From: Melieria omissa
Taxonomy: Eukaryota > Arthropoda > Insecta > Diptera > Ulidiidae
Length of the DNA stretch: 64,000 nt
Direction: 5' to 3'
NCBI GenBank assembly: GCA_963971225.1
Contig: OZ020267.1
Coordinates: forward strand, 86,603,648-86,667,647
Shown here: positions 31,966 to 43,962 of the stretch, in pieces
Numbering within the stretch: the first letter of the stretch is position 1
Layout of the letters: the number at the start of each line of letters is the position of its first letter
Program-made: the position numbers and the translations under genes
The notes under the pieces: model-generated
What the model was told of the DNA's origin: nothing
What the model saw: the letters and a program-made list of their open reading frames with translations, nothing else
Database searches by the model: none

Positions 31966-33989
31966 GATTATGGGCTCACTTATCCCACTCTATGCGCGCC
32001 GCCGCAGAAAATGCCCTTGGTTTTCGACGCCCACCACCAAAGAACCAATGGTACGATGAAGAGTGTCGCGCAGCCACTGCAGTGAAGAATGCTGCATACA
32101 AGAAGACCCTGCAGTCGGCCGCCACGCGAGCCATGACAGAAAAATACCGGGAGGAGAGGAAGAAAGAGAGGTGCCTTTTTTGACGCAAGAAACGGGAGCA
32201 AGAAAGGCGCGAGCGTGAGGAAATCGAGGAGTGCAGGAGCAGGAATGACGCCCGAAAATTCTTCCAAAAAGTTAAGCGTCTTACGGAAGGATTTAAGCCT
32301 GGGGCATCTTCTTGCAGAGACGAAAACGGGGATCTGGTTACGGATGCGCAGGGTGTGCTGAGGTTGTGGAAGGAGCACTTCACCAAGCTGCTCGCAGGCG
32401 ACGAAAGGAACAATACCGCCAGTGGTGAAGATGTCCAGATGGCACCAATCGACGACGACGGTGTGGATGTGCCACCGCCCAGCCATGACGAGGTCCGGGT
32501 CGCTATCCAGCGACTCAAGAACAACAAAGCTGCAGGGCCGGATGGGCTACCAGCTGAATTGTTCAAGGCCGGCGGCGGTGAGCTGATTGGGTGCATGCAT
32601 CAGCTCATTTGCAAAATATGGCTGGAGGAACGAATGCCCAACGATTGGAACCTCAGTGCCCTTTGTCCTGTGCTGAAGAAAGGCGACCCAACAATATGCG
32701 ACAACTACAGGGGTATCAGCCTACTTCCCATTGCATACAAGGTCCTGACGAGCGTATTATGTGAAAGACTAAAGCCACTCGCCAAGGCGCTGATTGGACC
32801 TTATCAGTGCGGCTTTAGACCTGGTAAGTCCACCATCGACCAGATTTTCACTCTACGCCAAATCCTGGAGAAGACCCATGAGAACCAAATCGATACACAC
32901 CATCTCTTCATCGATTACAAGGCAGCATTCGATAGCCCGATAAGGGATCGCCTATATGCCGCATTGTCTGAACTTGGTATCCCTGCAAAGCTCGTTAGAC
33001 TTTGCAGAGCGACGTTGAGCAATACGCGCAGCTCCGTCAAGGTTGGAAGTGACCTCTCCGACCCCTTTGATACCGTTCGAGGTTTCAGACAGGGCGATCC
33101 TTTGTCCTGCGACCTCTTCAACTTCACCATGGAGAGTGTTCTGCGCAAGGCCGGTGTACATCGTAATGGCACAATTTTCAACAAAAGTGTCCAGCTCCTT
33201 GCTTACGCTGATGATATTGATGTCATCGGACGTAACAAGCGAGATGTCACCGCTGCCTTTGCGGCTATCGAAAGAGAATCTGCCAAAATGGGTCTGGTGG
33301 TAAATGAGGGCAAGACGAAGTATATGCTGTCTACACGCAGGGACTCGCAGCGGCTAGGGTCTCACGTCGAGGCCGACAGGTATGCTTTTGAAGTTGTCAA
33401 GGAATTCGTCTACCTTGGCACCGCCATCAACAGCAGCAATGATGTCAGTCTGGAGATAAAGCGAAGGATAACTCTTGCCAACAGGTGCTACTACGGTCTC
33501 GGTAGGCAATTGAGAAGTAGAGACCTCTCTCGACCGACAAAACTTTCACTCTATAGGACGCTTATCTTGCCCGTGCTCCTCTATGGCGCTGAAGCATGGA
33601 CAATGACACGAAACGACATAGCGGCCCTTGGAGTGTTCGAGAGGAAGGTGCTTCGCAAAATCTTCGGCCCTGTTCGGGTTGGTGACGACTATCGCATACG
33701 AACCAGTAACGAGCTGTATGAGCTGTATAAGGACATGGACGTAGCGCAGCGAATTAACATCCAGCGGCTACGCTGGCTCGGTCATGTCTGCCGCATGGAC
33801 GACGAAGCTCCCGCGAAAAAGGTATTCGATGCGATGGTTGGAGGTCGACGGCGAAGAGGGAGGCCGTGTCTCCGGTGGAAGGACCAAGTGGAAGAGGCCC
33901 TGGTATCTCTTGGTGTGACCAACTGGAGAAGGCGCGCGCGAAGCAGAGGCGCCTGGAGAGAAGTTTTGCGGCAGGCCGTAACCCGATAA
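31966..33989 (+). pseudogene. RTE-like non-LTR reverse transcriptase, one nonsense codon
   Basis: An open frame of about 674 codons in a single phase from 31966, broken only by a TGA at 32181-32183 in an arginine-rich stretch. The endonuclease is missing (5' truncation). RT motifs: NNKAAGPDGLPAELFK, YRGISLLPIAYK, CGFRPGKSTIDQIF, GFRQGDPLSCDLF and the catalytic YADD in LLAYADDIDVIG. The thumb and C-terminus follow, with LYGAEAWTMT, RLRWLGHVCRM and GRPCLRWKDQVEE, characteristic of RTE/BovB-like ORF2 proteins. It ends with a stop 17 bases before a TAAG-repeat tail. In such elements the protein nicks target DNA and primes reverse transcription there. It is among the best preserved polymerases in the window. 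Confidence 0.87.
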
Positions 33990-34025
33990 CGGGTTGTTAT
34001 GGCCAGTTAAGTAAGTAAGTAAAGT
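33990..34025 (+). repeat. RTE-like 3' end with TAAG microsatellite tail
   Basis: A very short 3' UTR followed by TTAAGTAAGTAAGTAAAGTA. A short tandem repeat instead of poly(A) is usual for RTE-like elements and marks the 3' terminus. Confidence 0.75.
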
Positions 34026-34270
34026 AATAATTTTGTTACACAGTGTTCAGAGAATTTGTTCATCTAAGCATTAGCAACAAGTTTGCTGAAAACAGCAATA
34101 CAAAATTTTGAATATCTTAAAGCTTATAAAGAAAAAACTGGTTATAAAAACTCGAATACTCACAAACTTTACACGGCTGTAACTTTTGAAAGGCAACTAA
34201 CTTTGTACAACCCAGGTAGGGTTTTGTTACTCTATAAGAGTACTATCGATTAGTCTTGGTCGAATTGTCG
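34026..34270. other. No gene seen
   Basis: AT-rich spacer. Confidence 0.4.
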
Positions 34271-34812
34271 CACAGTGTAATAATAAGTAATCAACAAAGA
34301 CAATTAAATAAAAAGAGGAATTGGAAAGAAAGGAAGACGTTTTTATTAGCCCGTTATAATTTTCCGTCCCGTACTTTGGAACTTTTGTACGGCCCACATA
34401 TATGCTTGCTTAAAAGAACAAAAATAATTAGATACCTACCTGTTTTAATTTTGATTTTTTGAAAATCGAAATCTAACGGCCAAACAAAGGGTTAAAAGAT
34501 TAATTTAATAGGTCTATTGACTTTCAATATGGCGAAAGAACTACTAAAGCACTAAATAAAAAAATAAATTATTAAATTAAGGCATGCCTACGTTCAAAAA
34601 TAGTATAAATATTCTACCCTTCCATGGCGAATGATGTGACCATAAATTTACAATATTAGATTTTCTTATTTAAGTTCTTTTAAACTAGCATATGTGGGCC
34701 GTAAAAACAGATCCAAAGAACGGGACGGAAAATTATTACGGGCTAATAAAAACGTTTTCTATTATTTCCAATTCCCTCTTTATTTAATTTTCTTTGTTGA
34801 TTACTTATTATT
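34271..34812. repeat. Foldback structure, about 145-bp arms
   Basis: 34275-34420 (AATAATAAGTAATCAACAAA ... CTTAAAAGAAC) is the inverse of about 34670-34812. The blocks GACGTTTTTATTAGCCCG and ATTTTCCGTCCCG are shared between arms and with 22100-22240 of the TTAA element. Confidence 0.75.
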
Positions 34813-35470
34813 TATTTTTTAATTGCCTGTAGCGATCATATAGGTCGCCATGCGAGTTATATTTTATTTTATTTTCTACAGTCGGCAGTGAGTTCAGGAG
34901 CAATATGAGACAGACAGACCGTGCAGGCTTATAGAAGAAGAAAAAAAAGCCAGCCAGAAAATATAAATCGTTTTACAATTTCAGCTTTCCGCCAGCGCAA
35001 CAACAAGAACAACAGCACATTGTCTTCCTCCTCTTCGAACAATTGTGCAAGAATGAACGAGTGAGCTGCTCTCATTTCAAGTGTTTCCTCTTGTTGTCTA
35101 CCCCCCCCTCCCCCATCATGAAGACGGGTTGCGATATCAGCAAACGCATTCAAATTTTTCCTTGTACGTGATGCACACTCTTTATGTTCCATACTTTTTG
35201 ATTGTATTCTCCCATACAATCTTTTAACCCTTGGTTTGTCCGTTAGATTTCGATTAAAAAAAAAACAAAATTAAAACACGTATCCAATTATTTTTGATTT
35301 CAAGTGTTTTCACGATTTTGAAGTCAATATGCCCATCAGTTCATGTTTTCTCGTAGTTTTTCCATATTCTCAAAATTGTAATCAACCATGTGAAAATATA
35401 AACAAATAATTTTACTTCGAACTCGCCACGTAAAAATATTTGTAAGCATATTAAATTAGGATTAACCACC
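34420..35470. repeat. Rearranged copy of the 1.6-kb TTAA element interior
   Basis: 34420-35020 follows 21820-22430 in the same orientation, whereas 35220-35470 follows 21630-21870 in the opposite orientation. The open frame at 34929-35219 is a by-product of this repeat and is not called a gene. Confidence 0.7.
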
Positions 35471-35486
35471 AAATTTTTAAATCAAT

Positions 35487-36196
35487 CACCAATGGTGCTG
35501 TCATCCGCAAACGAGTAGATGGGATTCTTCGTCGACGACAATAGGTCGTTGATGAAGATAAGGAAAAGGGATGGAGAAAGGACCGAACCCTGCAGCACTC
35601 CCGCGCTAAGGGAATGCTTTTCCGAGGCTATGCCGTCTATTACAATACGAATAGAGCGATCATAAACGAAACTCGTAATCCAACGAGAGAAGATACTACT
35701 GACGCCATAGGCAGTAAATTTTGACACGGGTGCTTTATGCCACACCCGATCAAAGGCCTTAGAAATATCCAATGCAGGTTGAAGTTTACAATGTTTTCCA
35801 TTGTTTCGGAATGCACCGAACAAATTGCTATAGGTCGGTAGTTCGCAGGGTAGTAGTCTTGCCTTTTTTGGGAACTGGTTGAACATTTGCTACCTTCCAA
35901 CATGTCGGGAATACACCTGTGGTGTAAGACATGTTGAAAAGTTTTCGAAATGGACAAGCCAGCGAAGTAGCGCACTTTTTCAGAAAAAGGGCTGGAATAC
36001 CGTCCGGCCCTGAAGCGTTATTTGCATCGAGATTTGCAAGCACACGTTTAACTACCCATTTCTGGCATGAAGCAAGAGACATTACCGACTACGGTTAGAG
36101 ATTGATCGCTGGGGGGCAGAGAGGAATTCTCGGCGAAAGTTTTAGCCGACTCAACCGAGTGAGTGATGATTTGATCATTGTTAAGAAGAGTTGGAA
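35487..36196 (-). pseudogene. Jockey/CR1-like RT fragment, left half of a split element
   Basis: Same family as 12283-14306: palm motifs ALDISKAFDRVWH and FADD, thumb lost at the left end, and about 330 bp missing near 35776 between the palm and fingers. At 36196 the sequence stops at a TTAA MITE and resumes at 59355 (GACGATGTTTGG), 23 kb away. The intact copy at 14060-14110 shows the two pieces were contiguous. Confidence 0.88.
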
Positions 36197-36200
36197 TTAA

Positions 36201-36605
36201 CCTTTACCTGGCACAGTGGGGTTCGTACAAACCCCAGTGACAAATATCCTTGTAAAACTTGAAATATTGATTATATTTTTTTAGAAAAAATCAGAGATCA
36301 ACTTCAGATACCCCTTCAAAGGGTGAAATAGTCAGAGTTTAGAAAAATGAAGATTGGCGTTCAGGAAAAATTCGGAAACTTGAAAAAAACAGTGAGTGCC
36401 GAGTGGGGGACTTACACACCCCAACCTACTTTTACGACTGCCACAGACGAACTGACAGTAGCAGCGCTATCCTAGTGGCATAGGTATAAAAATGTATCGC
36501 TTGACCGATAGATGTCGTTACGAGTTTAGATTTCGAAGATTTAGATATCGAAAATCGACGAGAAACCGCGTGGGGTTCGTAGGTACCCCCTGTGCCAGGT
36601 AAAGG
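36201..36605. mobile_element. 405-bp TTAA MITE, right end hit by an LTR array
   Basis: Left TTAA at 36197-36200, then CCTTTACCTGGCACAG; right end CTGTGCCAGGTAAAGG. Its right TTAA is split by the Gypsy array: the T at 36606 is repeated and the full TTAA lies at 59351-59354. An inner inverted block GTGGGGTTCGTA lies near each end. Confidence 0.88.
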
Positions 36606-36606
36606 T

Positions 36607-38093
36607 TGTTACGTATCACGCTTATGTAGACGCATCACTGTCTACTGACACAGTGCACCTGGTCTGTGGCGAACCTTCATAAGAATTCCTGATGCCTACG
36701 CGCGCATCTGTCTTCACCCGTAGCTTCAGCAGTCGTGGTATTCCTAAAGGCACCTTGGAATTCATTACCTACAGACCCAGCCTTCGTAACCAGAAACGAA
36801 ATTTATGCACGCGGTATATATATATCTTGACTTTCAGACGGACGAACAAAAAAACTTACATTAAATTTCTCCCAACCGATTCCCACAAACCCCCTTCCCC
36901 CACATCCATGCCCCAACTTCCCACAGACCAAACAAAAATAATTTATTCAGTATTCATTACTGCTTGGTAAGTTTTTTTTTTATTTTATATAATAAAATAT
37001 ATGGCCATCGGCTTGAAGCTTTCACTCGAGTGAGATATAAATTATAAACGAAATTCTTATACAAAAAAAGAACAAGCAAAGATGCATTTCACAAATAATC
37101 TTATATTACTAAACTTATCTTAAGCTTCGCATTCCGGATTCCAAACGTGGATATATGGTGGTTGTGGGGTTGTATAGTAGGGTGGGTAGTGTTCCGGATT
37201 CCAAACGTTGATAGAAGGTAGTTGCGTGGTTGTATAGTAGAGTGGGTAGGGTATAATTATTTATTTTTATTTTTTTATTTTATTTTTTGTTTTTATTTTT
37301 ATTTTATTTATATTTATTTGTAATAAACAATTTTGTTTCTTATAATTGTTGATAACATGTTGATATTTGTAATAAACAATTTTGTTCCTTATAATTGTTG
37401 ATAACAGCGGCCTTTTATTTCACTCCTTTAGCCTTTGTTGGACATTTGTTGGTGTTTATAAAAACGCTTAAATGTTCTTTTTGTTTGTTGTGGGTTTGTT
37501 TCTTTTGGGTTTTTTTTTGTCTTTCCCTTTTTTTGTTAATAATTGTTTATAGACACTGTCTTAACCATTTGTTGGACATTGGTTGGGCGTTATTAGTAAA
37601 CGCGTAAATTTTCTTTTTGTTTGTTGTGGGTTTGTTTCCTTTGGGTTTTTTTGTCTTTCCCTTTTTTTTTTGTTAATAATTGTTTATAGACACTGTCTTA
37701 AGCATTTGTTGGACATTGGTTGGGCGTTATCAATAAACGCTTAAATTTTCTTTTTGTTTGTTGTGGGTTTGTTTCTTTTCGGGTTTTTTTGTCTTTCCCT
37801 TTTTTTTTTGTTAATAATTGTTTATAGACACTGTCTTAAGCATTTGTTGGACATTGGTTGGGCGTTATTAATAAACGCTTAAATTTTCTTTTTGTTTGTT
37901 GTGGGTTTGTTTCTTTTGGGGGTTTTTTTTATATTTGTTAATAATACTGTTAATATATGCGCATGCGCAGCGGCCTTTTAATTTATTCCCGCTTTTCGTA
38001 CACCACGACCGTCCTTCTTAGTAGCTCTCCGTCGACTCTCTCGTGTCGTCCGTCCGAACTGTCCAGCAAGTCCGTCCGAAGCAACTTTATCCC
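36607..38093 (-). repeat. Left LTR of the array, truncated
   Basis: Follows the other two LTRs up to GAAGCAACTTT (about 38088) and lacks the remaining 600 or so bp. Includes a two-unit repeat with ATTCCGGATTCCAAACGT (37130-37250) and about four 135-139-bp tandem units (37400-37930) starting CATTTGTTGGACATTGG. Confidence 0.87.
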
Positions 38094-38210
38094 AACTTGA
38101 TATTAGGTTAGGTTAGGTTAAAGAAGGGGAGTGTGCATTTGCACTTCCACTCGGAGGCCCTATTGGGCCCATTGTGATTCCCTTCATTTTTATTTTTCCG
38201 GTGCCTTCCC

Positions 38211-41200
38211 TTATCTGTTCGGTTCCCTGTAGATCCAGACCGGATCTTTTGGGAACCATTTGGTCTTCGCGAGGAAGTTGTGTAGATCAGTGATCTGTGC
38301 ATCCGCTACCTCCACAAGTTCACCGAAGAACCTTGCCCCAAGAGTTTGGAGCCGTCGGTTCTGTAGTGATGGACAGTGGCAAAGCAGGTGCTCGACCGAT
38401 TCCACAGCCTCCTCGTCTCCACAGCTTCTGCATAAATCGTCGGTCGCCAGACGCCATTTTCATAGCATTACGCCGATGGCGCAGTGACCTGTGATTACCC
38501 CCGTGACCATGCGCATAGCATGCTTGTCGAGGAGCAGCAAGCTCTTAGTTCTACTCATGTTCAGCGCTGGCCACAGCGTGCGAGCAATCTTACAATCGCT
38601 CTTGGTTGACCAGGCTCTGTTTGTAGCTTGAATGAGCCACATTCCGATTGAACCCGCTGTGGCAGAGAGCGGTGGTAGCACCGTGTCGACCGCCTCACTG
38701 GCAGTCATCGCTGACCCTGCACGAGCCAGTTCGTCCGCGTGCTCGTTCCCATCGATATAACTATGTCCGGGAACCCATCGCAGACTTACCCTGCAGTGCC
38801 TTATGCTGACCAGTGCGCTCCGGCAGTCCAGCACTACCTTCGACTTGACCACAGCAGATTCAATTGCTTTTAGAGCAGCTTGGCTGTCCACACAAATGAT
38901 GGCCTCATTAAGTGTGGAGTTTTTGATATGCTCGGCTGCTTTCATGACGGCAAAAACCTCTGATTGAAAAACGCTGCAATAGTCCGGCAGCCTGTATGAC
39001 CAGTGGACCTGCTGCGTTCTACAGTAAACACCAGCACAGGTTCCCTCCTCTGTCTTCGAGCCGTCCGTAAAGTACACCGCTGACGCGTCATTAACTTCGG
39101 GCTCTTGCCAGCAATCCCTGGAGGGATACTCGATGGGTATCTTCGAATCGAAATCATTTCGCTTTACCAGATAATCAGTGGCCTTGTTAAGAAGGCCTTG
39201 TGTGGTATTGCTAATTGCGAGGGCGTTCAGTACGCTGGAGTGTCCATGAGTGGCCTGTTTCAGCTGGTTAGACTCCCTCAGTCTGAGGATTGTCTTTGCT
39301 GCACTGGCCTTAATGAACAGTTCCACCGGAGAAAGGTGTAGAAAAACCTCCAGGGCCATCCGCGGTGCGCTTTTCGCTGCACCTGTGATTGCCAGGATGG
39401 CAAGTCTTTGAACTTTCTCCAGATTGCCTCGATTGCTCTTTTTATCCATGGCTGGCCACCATACGTGAGAACCATAGGTAATGATAGGTCTCACTATTGC
39501 CGTGTACATCCAGTGGATTATATACGGCTTTAGTCCCCACCTTTTACCGAAGGCTCTCTTGCAGGCATACAGCGCATTTAGTCCTTTTTTCATTCTTTCC
39601 TCAATGTTCCGCTTCCACGAAAGTTTTGAGTCCAGAATGATGCCCAGATACTTGGCTTCCCTGGACAGTTTCAGGGTGTGCCCATCAACGCAGGGAAGGA
39701 CAAAGTTCTGAATCTTGGTCTTCTTCGTGAACAGTACTAGTTCAGTCTTTGCAGGATTTATCCCTAGACCGTTGTCCCTCGCCCACGAAGATAAAACACC
39801 CAATGAGGGTTCCATCAGTTCACTGATAGTTGGCAAGTATTTGCCCTGAATCATGACCACGATGTCGTCCGCATAGGCTACTATTCTGGTGCGTCTTCTT
39901 TCAAAGACTTTCAGAATCTCATCCACAACCAATAGCCACAAGAGAGGTGATAGCACCCCTCCCTGAGGAGTTCCTCTTGTGGCTCTCCTTGTGATGGAGG
40001 CTGGTCCTATCGTTGAATTGATTATCCTGTCGCGCAGCATAGTTTCAATCCAATCGATAACGAACCTTTCCACCCTGTGTGCGTTAAGCGCTCTTGTTAT
40101 AGCCTCAGTGGTGACATTGTTGAAAGCCCCCTCTATGTCGAGGAAGGCTGCCATTGTGTACTCCTTCAAGGCCAAGGAGCTCTCTATGGGACTGACCACA
40201 CTGTGAAGTGCGCTGTCGACCGACCTCCCTTGAAGGTAGGCGTGCTGCGCCCTGCAGAGCGTAGAAGCTAGTCCCTGATAATCTCGTATATATCTGTCCA
40301 ATAGCCTTTCCAGCGTTTTCAATAAGAATGAGGAGAGGCTAATAGGTCTGTAGTCCTTAGCCGTTGTTTCGTACAGGGACGATCTCCTGTGCGATTGACT
40401 TGTTCGCACAGGGACGATCGTCTCTGGCCGAAGTAGTCAGTCGTGCGGTGAGCGTGAAGTAGTCAGTCGTGCAGTGAGCGTGAAGCGGTGTAAGCTTTTG
40501 CTTTTGGTGTAAGCTTTTAATCGGTGCAAGATGTGCGTGTGCATGTAGTACGGAAAATAAATTGGGTTTTTTGAGCTGATGGCTTTTTCCCAACGAGTGC
40601 GCGTTTTATTTAAACCGGGTTGCATTCCGTAGTTTCCACCGCCAATCGGAGATGGTGGGAACAGCCGTTGTGTGGCTTGGTTTGCCTGCCTTTGGTATAA
40701 AAACTACTTTGACCTCTCTCCACTGCTTTGGAACTACATTCCCTAGTAAGCATCCACTGAAGATGTTCACAAGGGGCTGAAGAATACAGTGTCCGGCCTG
40801 GAGCAGCATCGCTGGGATGATGCCGTCAGGCCCTGCGGACTTATAAGAGTCGAACGACTTTATTGCCCATTCGACCTTTTTTGCGTCCACTATCTTGGCC
40901 ACATCTTCTGGTAGTGTCGTAGTTCCGAGCTGGACTCCGGGGTTATCGGAGTCAGCAGAAACTTCACACTGGGGAAAGTGTGCCTCTACTAGAGTCTCGA
41001 GCGATTCTTCACTTGACTCTGTCCAAGTACCGTCAGGCTTCCGGATGCCGCTAAGAACGCACTGTTGCTTAGACAAGACCTTCCTCAGTCTGGACGATTC
41101 GTTGACACAGTCAATCGATTAACAGAAGGCTCTCCAAGATTCTCTTTTGGCCGCGGTAATAGCTTTTTTGAAGGCGTTGAAACTGGATCGATAAGCGTTC

Positions 41201-42218
41201 CAGTCTCTTTCCTCCCCGCTTACCTTTGCTCTGATGAAAAGCCGTCTCGTTTCCTGTCGAAGTAGTCGAAGGTCAGAAATCCACCAGCTATCGCTGTGTT
41301 TCTTTTTGACCCGACTTAACGAGCAGGAAAGCTTGAAAGCAGTATTCAATGTCCCCGTTAGAAGTCGTATTTGTCAGTGACCAGGTCGAATCGTTTCGAC
41401 TCCAGTCTCGACTTCACGATGTTAGAGAATTTTTCCCAATTTGCCCTTCTTGGATTTCGGAATGGTGGTTTGCAAACTACGCCAAAGTTGACATCGTAGA
41501 GTATGCGGTTATGGTCCGAGAAGGAGCAATCACCTGACACTCTCCAGTTGTCCACCCTAACGTCATTTGCCTCAGAAAGTAGAGTTAAGTCTATAACTTC
41601 TTCCCTGACCCTATTCCGAAAAGTGGGCGTATTGCCCTTATTACAGATATTAAGAGAAGTGGAAAGAATGAATTGGAAAATAGACTCACCCCGCGAGTTG
41701 ATATCGCTGCTTCCCCATTGCGTGTGGTGGCCATTGGCGTCACAGCCCAACAGCAAAGCCCGTCCTTTTGCTCTGGCGAAGCTGGCCAGATCTCGGACCG
41801 CCTGGGATGGTGGGTCCTGCTCTTCGTACGGCAGATAGGCTGATGCGAGGATCAGGCAATGCCCACCCTCTTGTTCAACCATACCTGCCGTGAGGTCTCC
41901 GTCGCTGTATTGGGAGAGAAGAAATAAATTAATATCTTTCTTTACTACTATACAGGCTCGTAACCTACCTTCAGTTGAGGGGTGATGTAGGGTGTATCGA
42001 CCTGACCCCAATCCAGAAATCTTAGATCTTACAATCCATGGTTCCTGGATTAGGGCCACATCAATATCCTCCTCCTCCATGAATCTCGTCAAGTCGTGGG
42101 TTGCTGCCTTGGAGTGGTGCAAATTAATTTGCACCACCCGTAGCCGTTCCCTCCGCGGCTTGTTCACGGTGACCCGGAAAACGCGCCTTGACGGAACCCA
42201 ACCCGAACTTGATGGCAC
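38211..42218 (-). pseudogene. ORF2: endonuclease, reverse transcriptase, RNase H
   Basis: Endonuclease of the APE type at 42218-41358 (VVQINLHHSKAATHDL, LIQEPW, DANGHHTQWG, SFSDHNRI). RT follows: SAGPDGIIPAMLL, KDYRPISLSSF, FLDIEGAFNNV, GTPQGGVLSPLLW and YADD in IVAYADDIVVM. Next come RNase H (YFTDGSK, VDSQAALKAI, HADELARAG) and a cysteine-histidine tail (HLLCHCPSL). Damage: frameshift near 41355, nonsense at 41119-41121, a solo LTR (299 bp plus 5) at 40365-40668, and a frameshift near 38462. Removing the solo LTR restores frame (304 = 3 x 101 + 1 matches the phase change). The domain order fits the LOA/I group, whose ORF2 both cuts the target and copies the RNA onto it. Confidence 0.88.
40365..40663. 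mobile_element. Solo LTR, 299 bp, TSD GCCGT
   Basis: Starts TGTTTCGTACAGG and ends TGGTGGGAACA, flanked by GCCGT (40360-40364 and 40664-40668). It contains AATAAA near 40556 on the plus strand, suggesting plus orientation. It has internal direct repeats (GTAGTCAGTCGTGC twice) and no coding frame. A 5-bp duplication fits Gypsy, BEL or Copia; the family is not identified. Confidence 0.8.
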
Positions 42219-42353
42219 CAGAGCGTTGAATGAGGTGGGTGTATGACTGCCGATCTATAGCAATCGTCACATCATTACCCACGCCGTTCTTGCTCTTGGC
42301 ATTCGTTACGATTCTCCAATCTTTGATCGCCAGTTCCTTGTTTTGAACGCCTA

Positions 42354-43962
42354 CACTCTGTTGCAAAATTATACGAACACTCAAAAATCGTCAATAAGTC
42401 GAGAGCCAAGATATGTTTTAAAAAAATTTCTTCTATGAATATTTGGGAAGATCAAGGGAATATATTTTTGCGAACTAAAAGTGAAGTAGTTGTAATAATT
42501 ACTTTCATAAAAGAAAAAATACTGAAATGACTTGTTGCAAAATTATACGAACACTACAATTTTTAACCTAAAAGAAAAGAAAAATTAAGAAAGTAAGAGG
42601 TTTTTTATCTTAGTAATTCATTTGGCACCCTTTTGCTTTAATTAGTTCCAAAATTTCTATTTTTTTCATACTTTAAAACAAAGTTTCTAATAAATTTTGG
42701 TCCACGTTGGACTAGGCTTCTAAATTTTACATTTGTAACTCGTCAGTTCTATTGAATTACCGATTTTCGGCATAAATCTGGCGAACCAATACATCCCAAA
42801 TATTATCCATGGGGTTAAGGTCCGGCGAACACGCTGACCACTCCAGAACACGTACGGATTTCGCCCTCAACCATGCAATTATTTTCTTGCTAGTGTGTAT
42901 GGCTGCGTTATCCTGTTGAAAACACCAGTTTCTTTTTCGTTGCGTTGAGGAAATGGATGGGACTGCTTTGACGGACTGTTATGTAGTCGGAAATTTTAAT
43001 CCGGCAGGAACAAAACTGAAGGTACAAAGTTTGCTCTGCAGTAAACGCACCCCAAACCATTAAGCTACCACCTCCAAAATTTCTGGGCGAACAAAATGTT
43101 CGTTCTTTTCCAATGTCATGCTAATATCCATTAAAACCATCTGGACCATCCAGATTAAATTTATTTTCATTCGAAAAGATTATCTGCATAACAAAATTAA
43201 AGGATAATTTGGGAACCAAACAATTTTTGAAGTTATTTACCGAAGTCCTGTCAGTTCATTGCTTTTTTCAGCAAACTGCATGCTAATGTCCTTGTGACGC
43301 TTCAATAATCGTGACGTAGACATAATTTTTAAGCGTTTGATGTAATCAGCGCATTTTATTGTCCTCCATACCGTTTGGCGACTTACTGGGGTTGAGGAAA
43401 GCGTAACTAGAAAGCGGCAGCTTTTTGATATGTTGCTTACTGTCCTCAATATTTTTCGTTCATCCCGTTCACTTAACTTTTTTTTCCTTCCATGTCCTTT
43501 TTTGCAGTCATACCCATCAGAATTTAAAAAAAAAGTGGATACAAGCCAAGCACTTCTTCCAATATCGCGAGCTATTTATCTTATGGATGTTCCCGCACTT
43601 TTCATGCCTTCGATCCGTCCTTTTTCAAAATCCGTCAATCATTTTCCTTTTGGCATATTTTAAGTTTTGTTAAAAAACTCTTAAATTGATGCTACAAGTT
43701 TAATATTTACACAGTTTCGCGAAAAATGTACGTTTTTATGCATAAACAGAAACGTTCGTATAATTTTGCAACACTAATTTTTTGACTTTTTTCGATTAAC
43801 GTTCAAAAAAGTACCCTTAAGTTACAGTTATTGAAACGAAATTTAAACACACCACTGTACTTACCCATACCAGTATTTCATGGAACAAAATTTCTCCAAA
43901 ATTTTCAAAATAATCTTTTAAATTAAAAAAATTAAATGTTCGTATAATTTTGCAACAGAGTG
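42354..43962 (-). mobile_element. Tc1-like element, 1609 bp, IR/DR ends
   Basis: Ends CACTCTGTTGCAAAATTATA and inverse, with TA duplicated (42352-42353 and 43963-43964). The block TTGCAAAATTATACGAACA occurs twice on the left (about 42361 and 42535) and, inverted, twice on the right (about 43748 and 43937), an IR/DR arrangement as in Sleeping Beauty-type elements. Confidence 0.9.
42600..43449 (-). pseudogene. Tc1-like transposase relic
   Basis: Broken minus-strand frames: an N-terminal DNA-binding segment (VSRQTVWRTIKCADYIKR), NKFNLDGPDGF (first catalytic aspartate region) and FGGGSLMVWGAF. Several stops and shifts follow and the C-terminal catalytic region is poorly preserved. Non-functional. 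Confidence 0.75.

Noticed and set aside
37400..37940. Regularly spaced repeats that could suggest a CRISPR array
   Set aside because: Units are directly adjacent 135-139-bp tandem copies inside a retrotransposon LTR of an animal genome, without short repeats and unique spacers.
38101..38120. Interstitial telomeric sequence
   Set aside because: Only three units, located precisely at the 3' end of a retrotransposon next to its target duplication.
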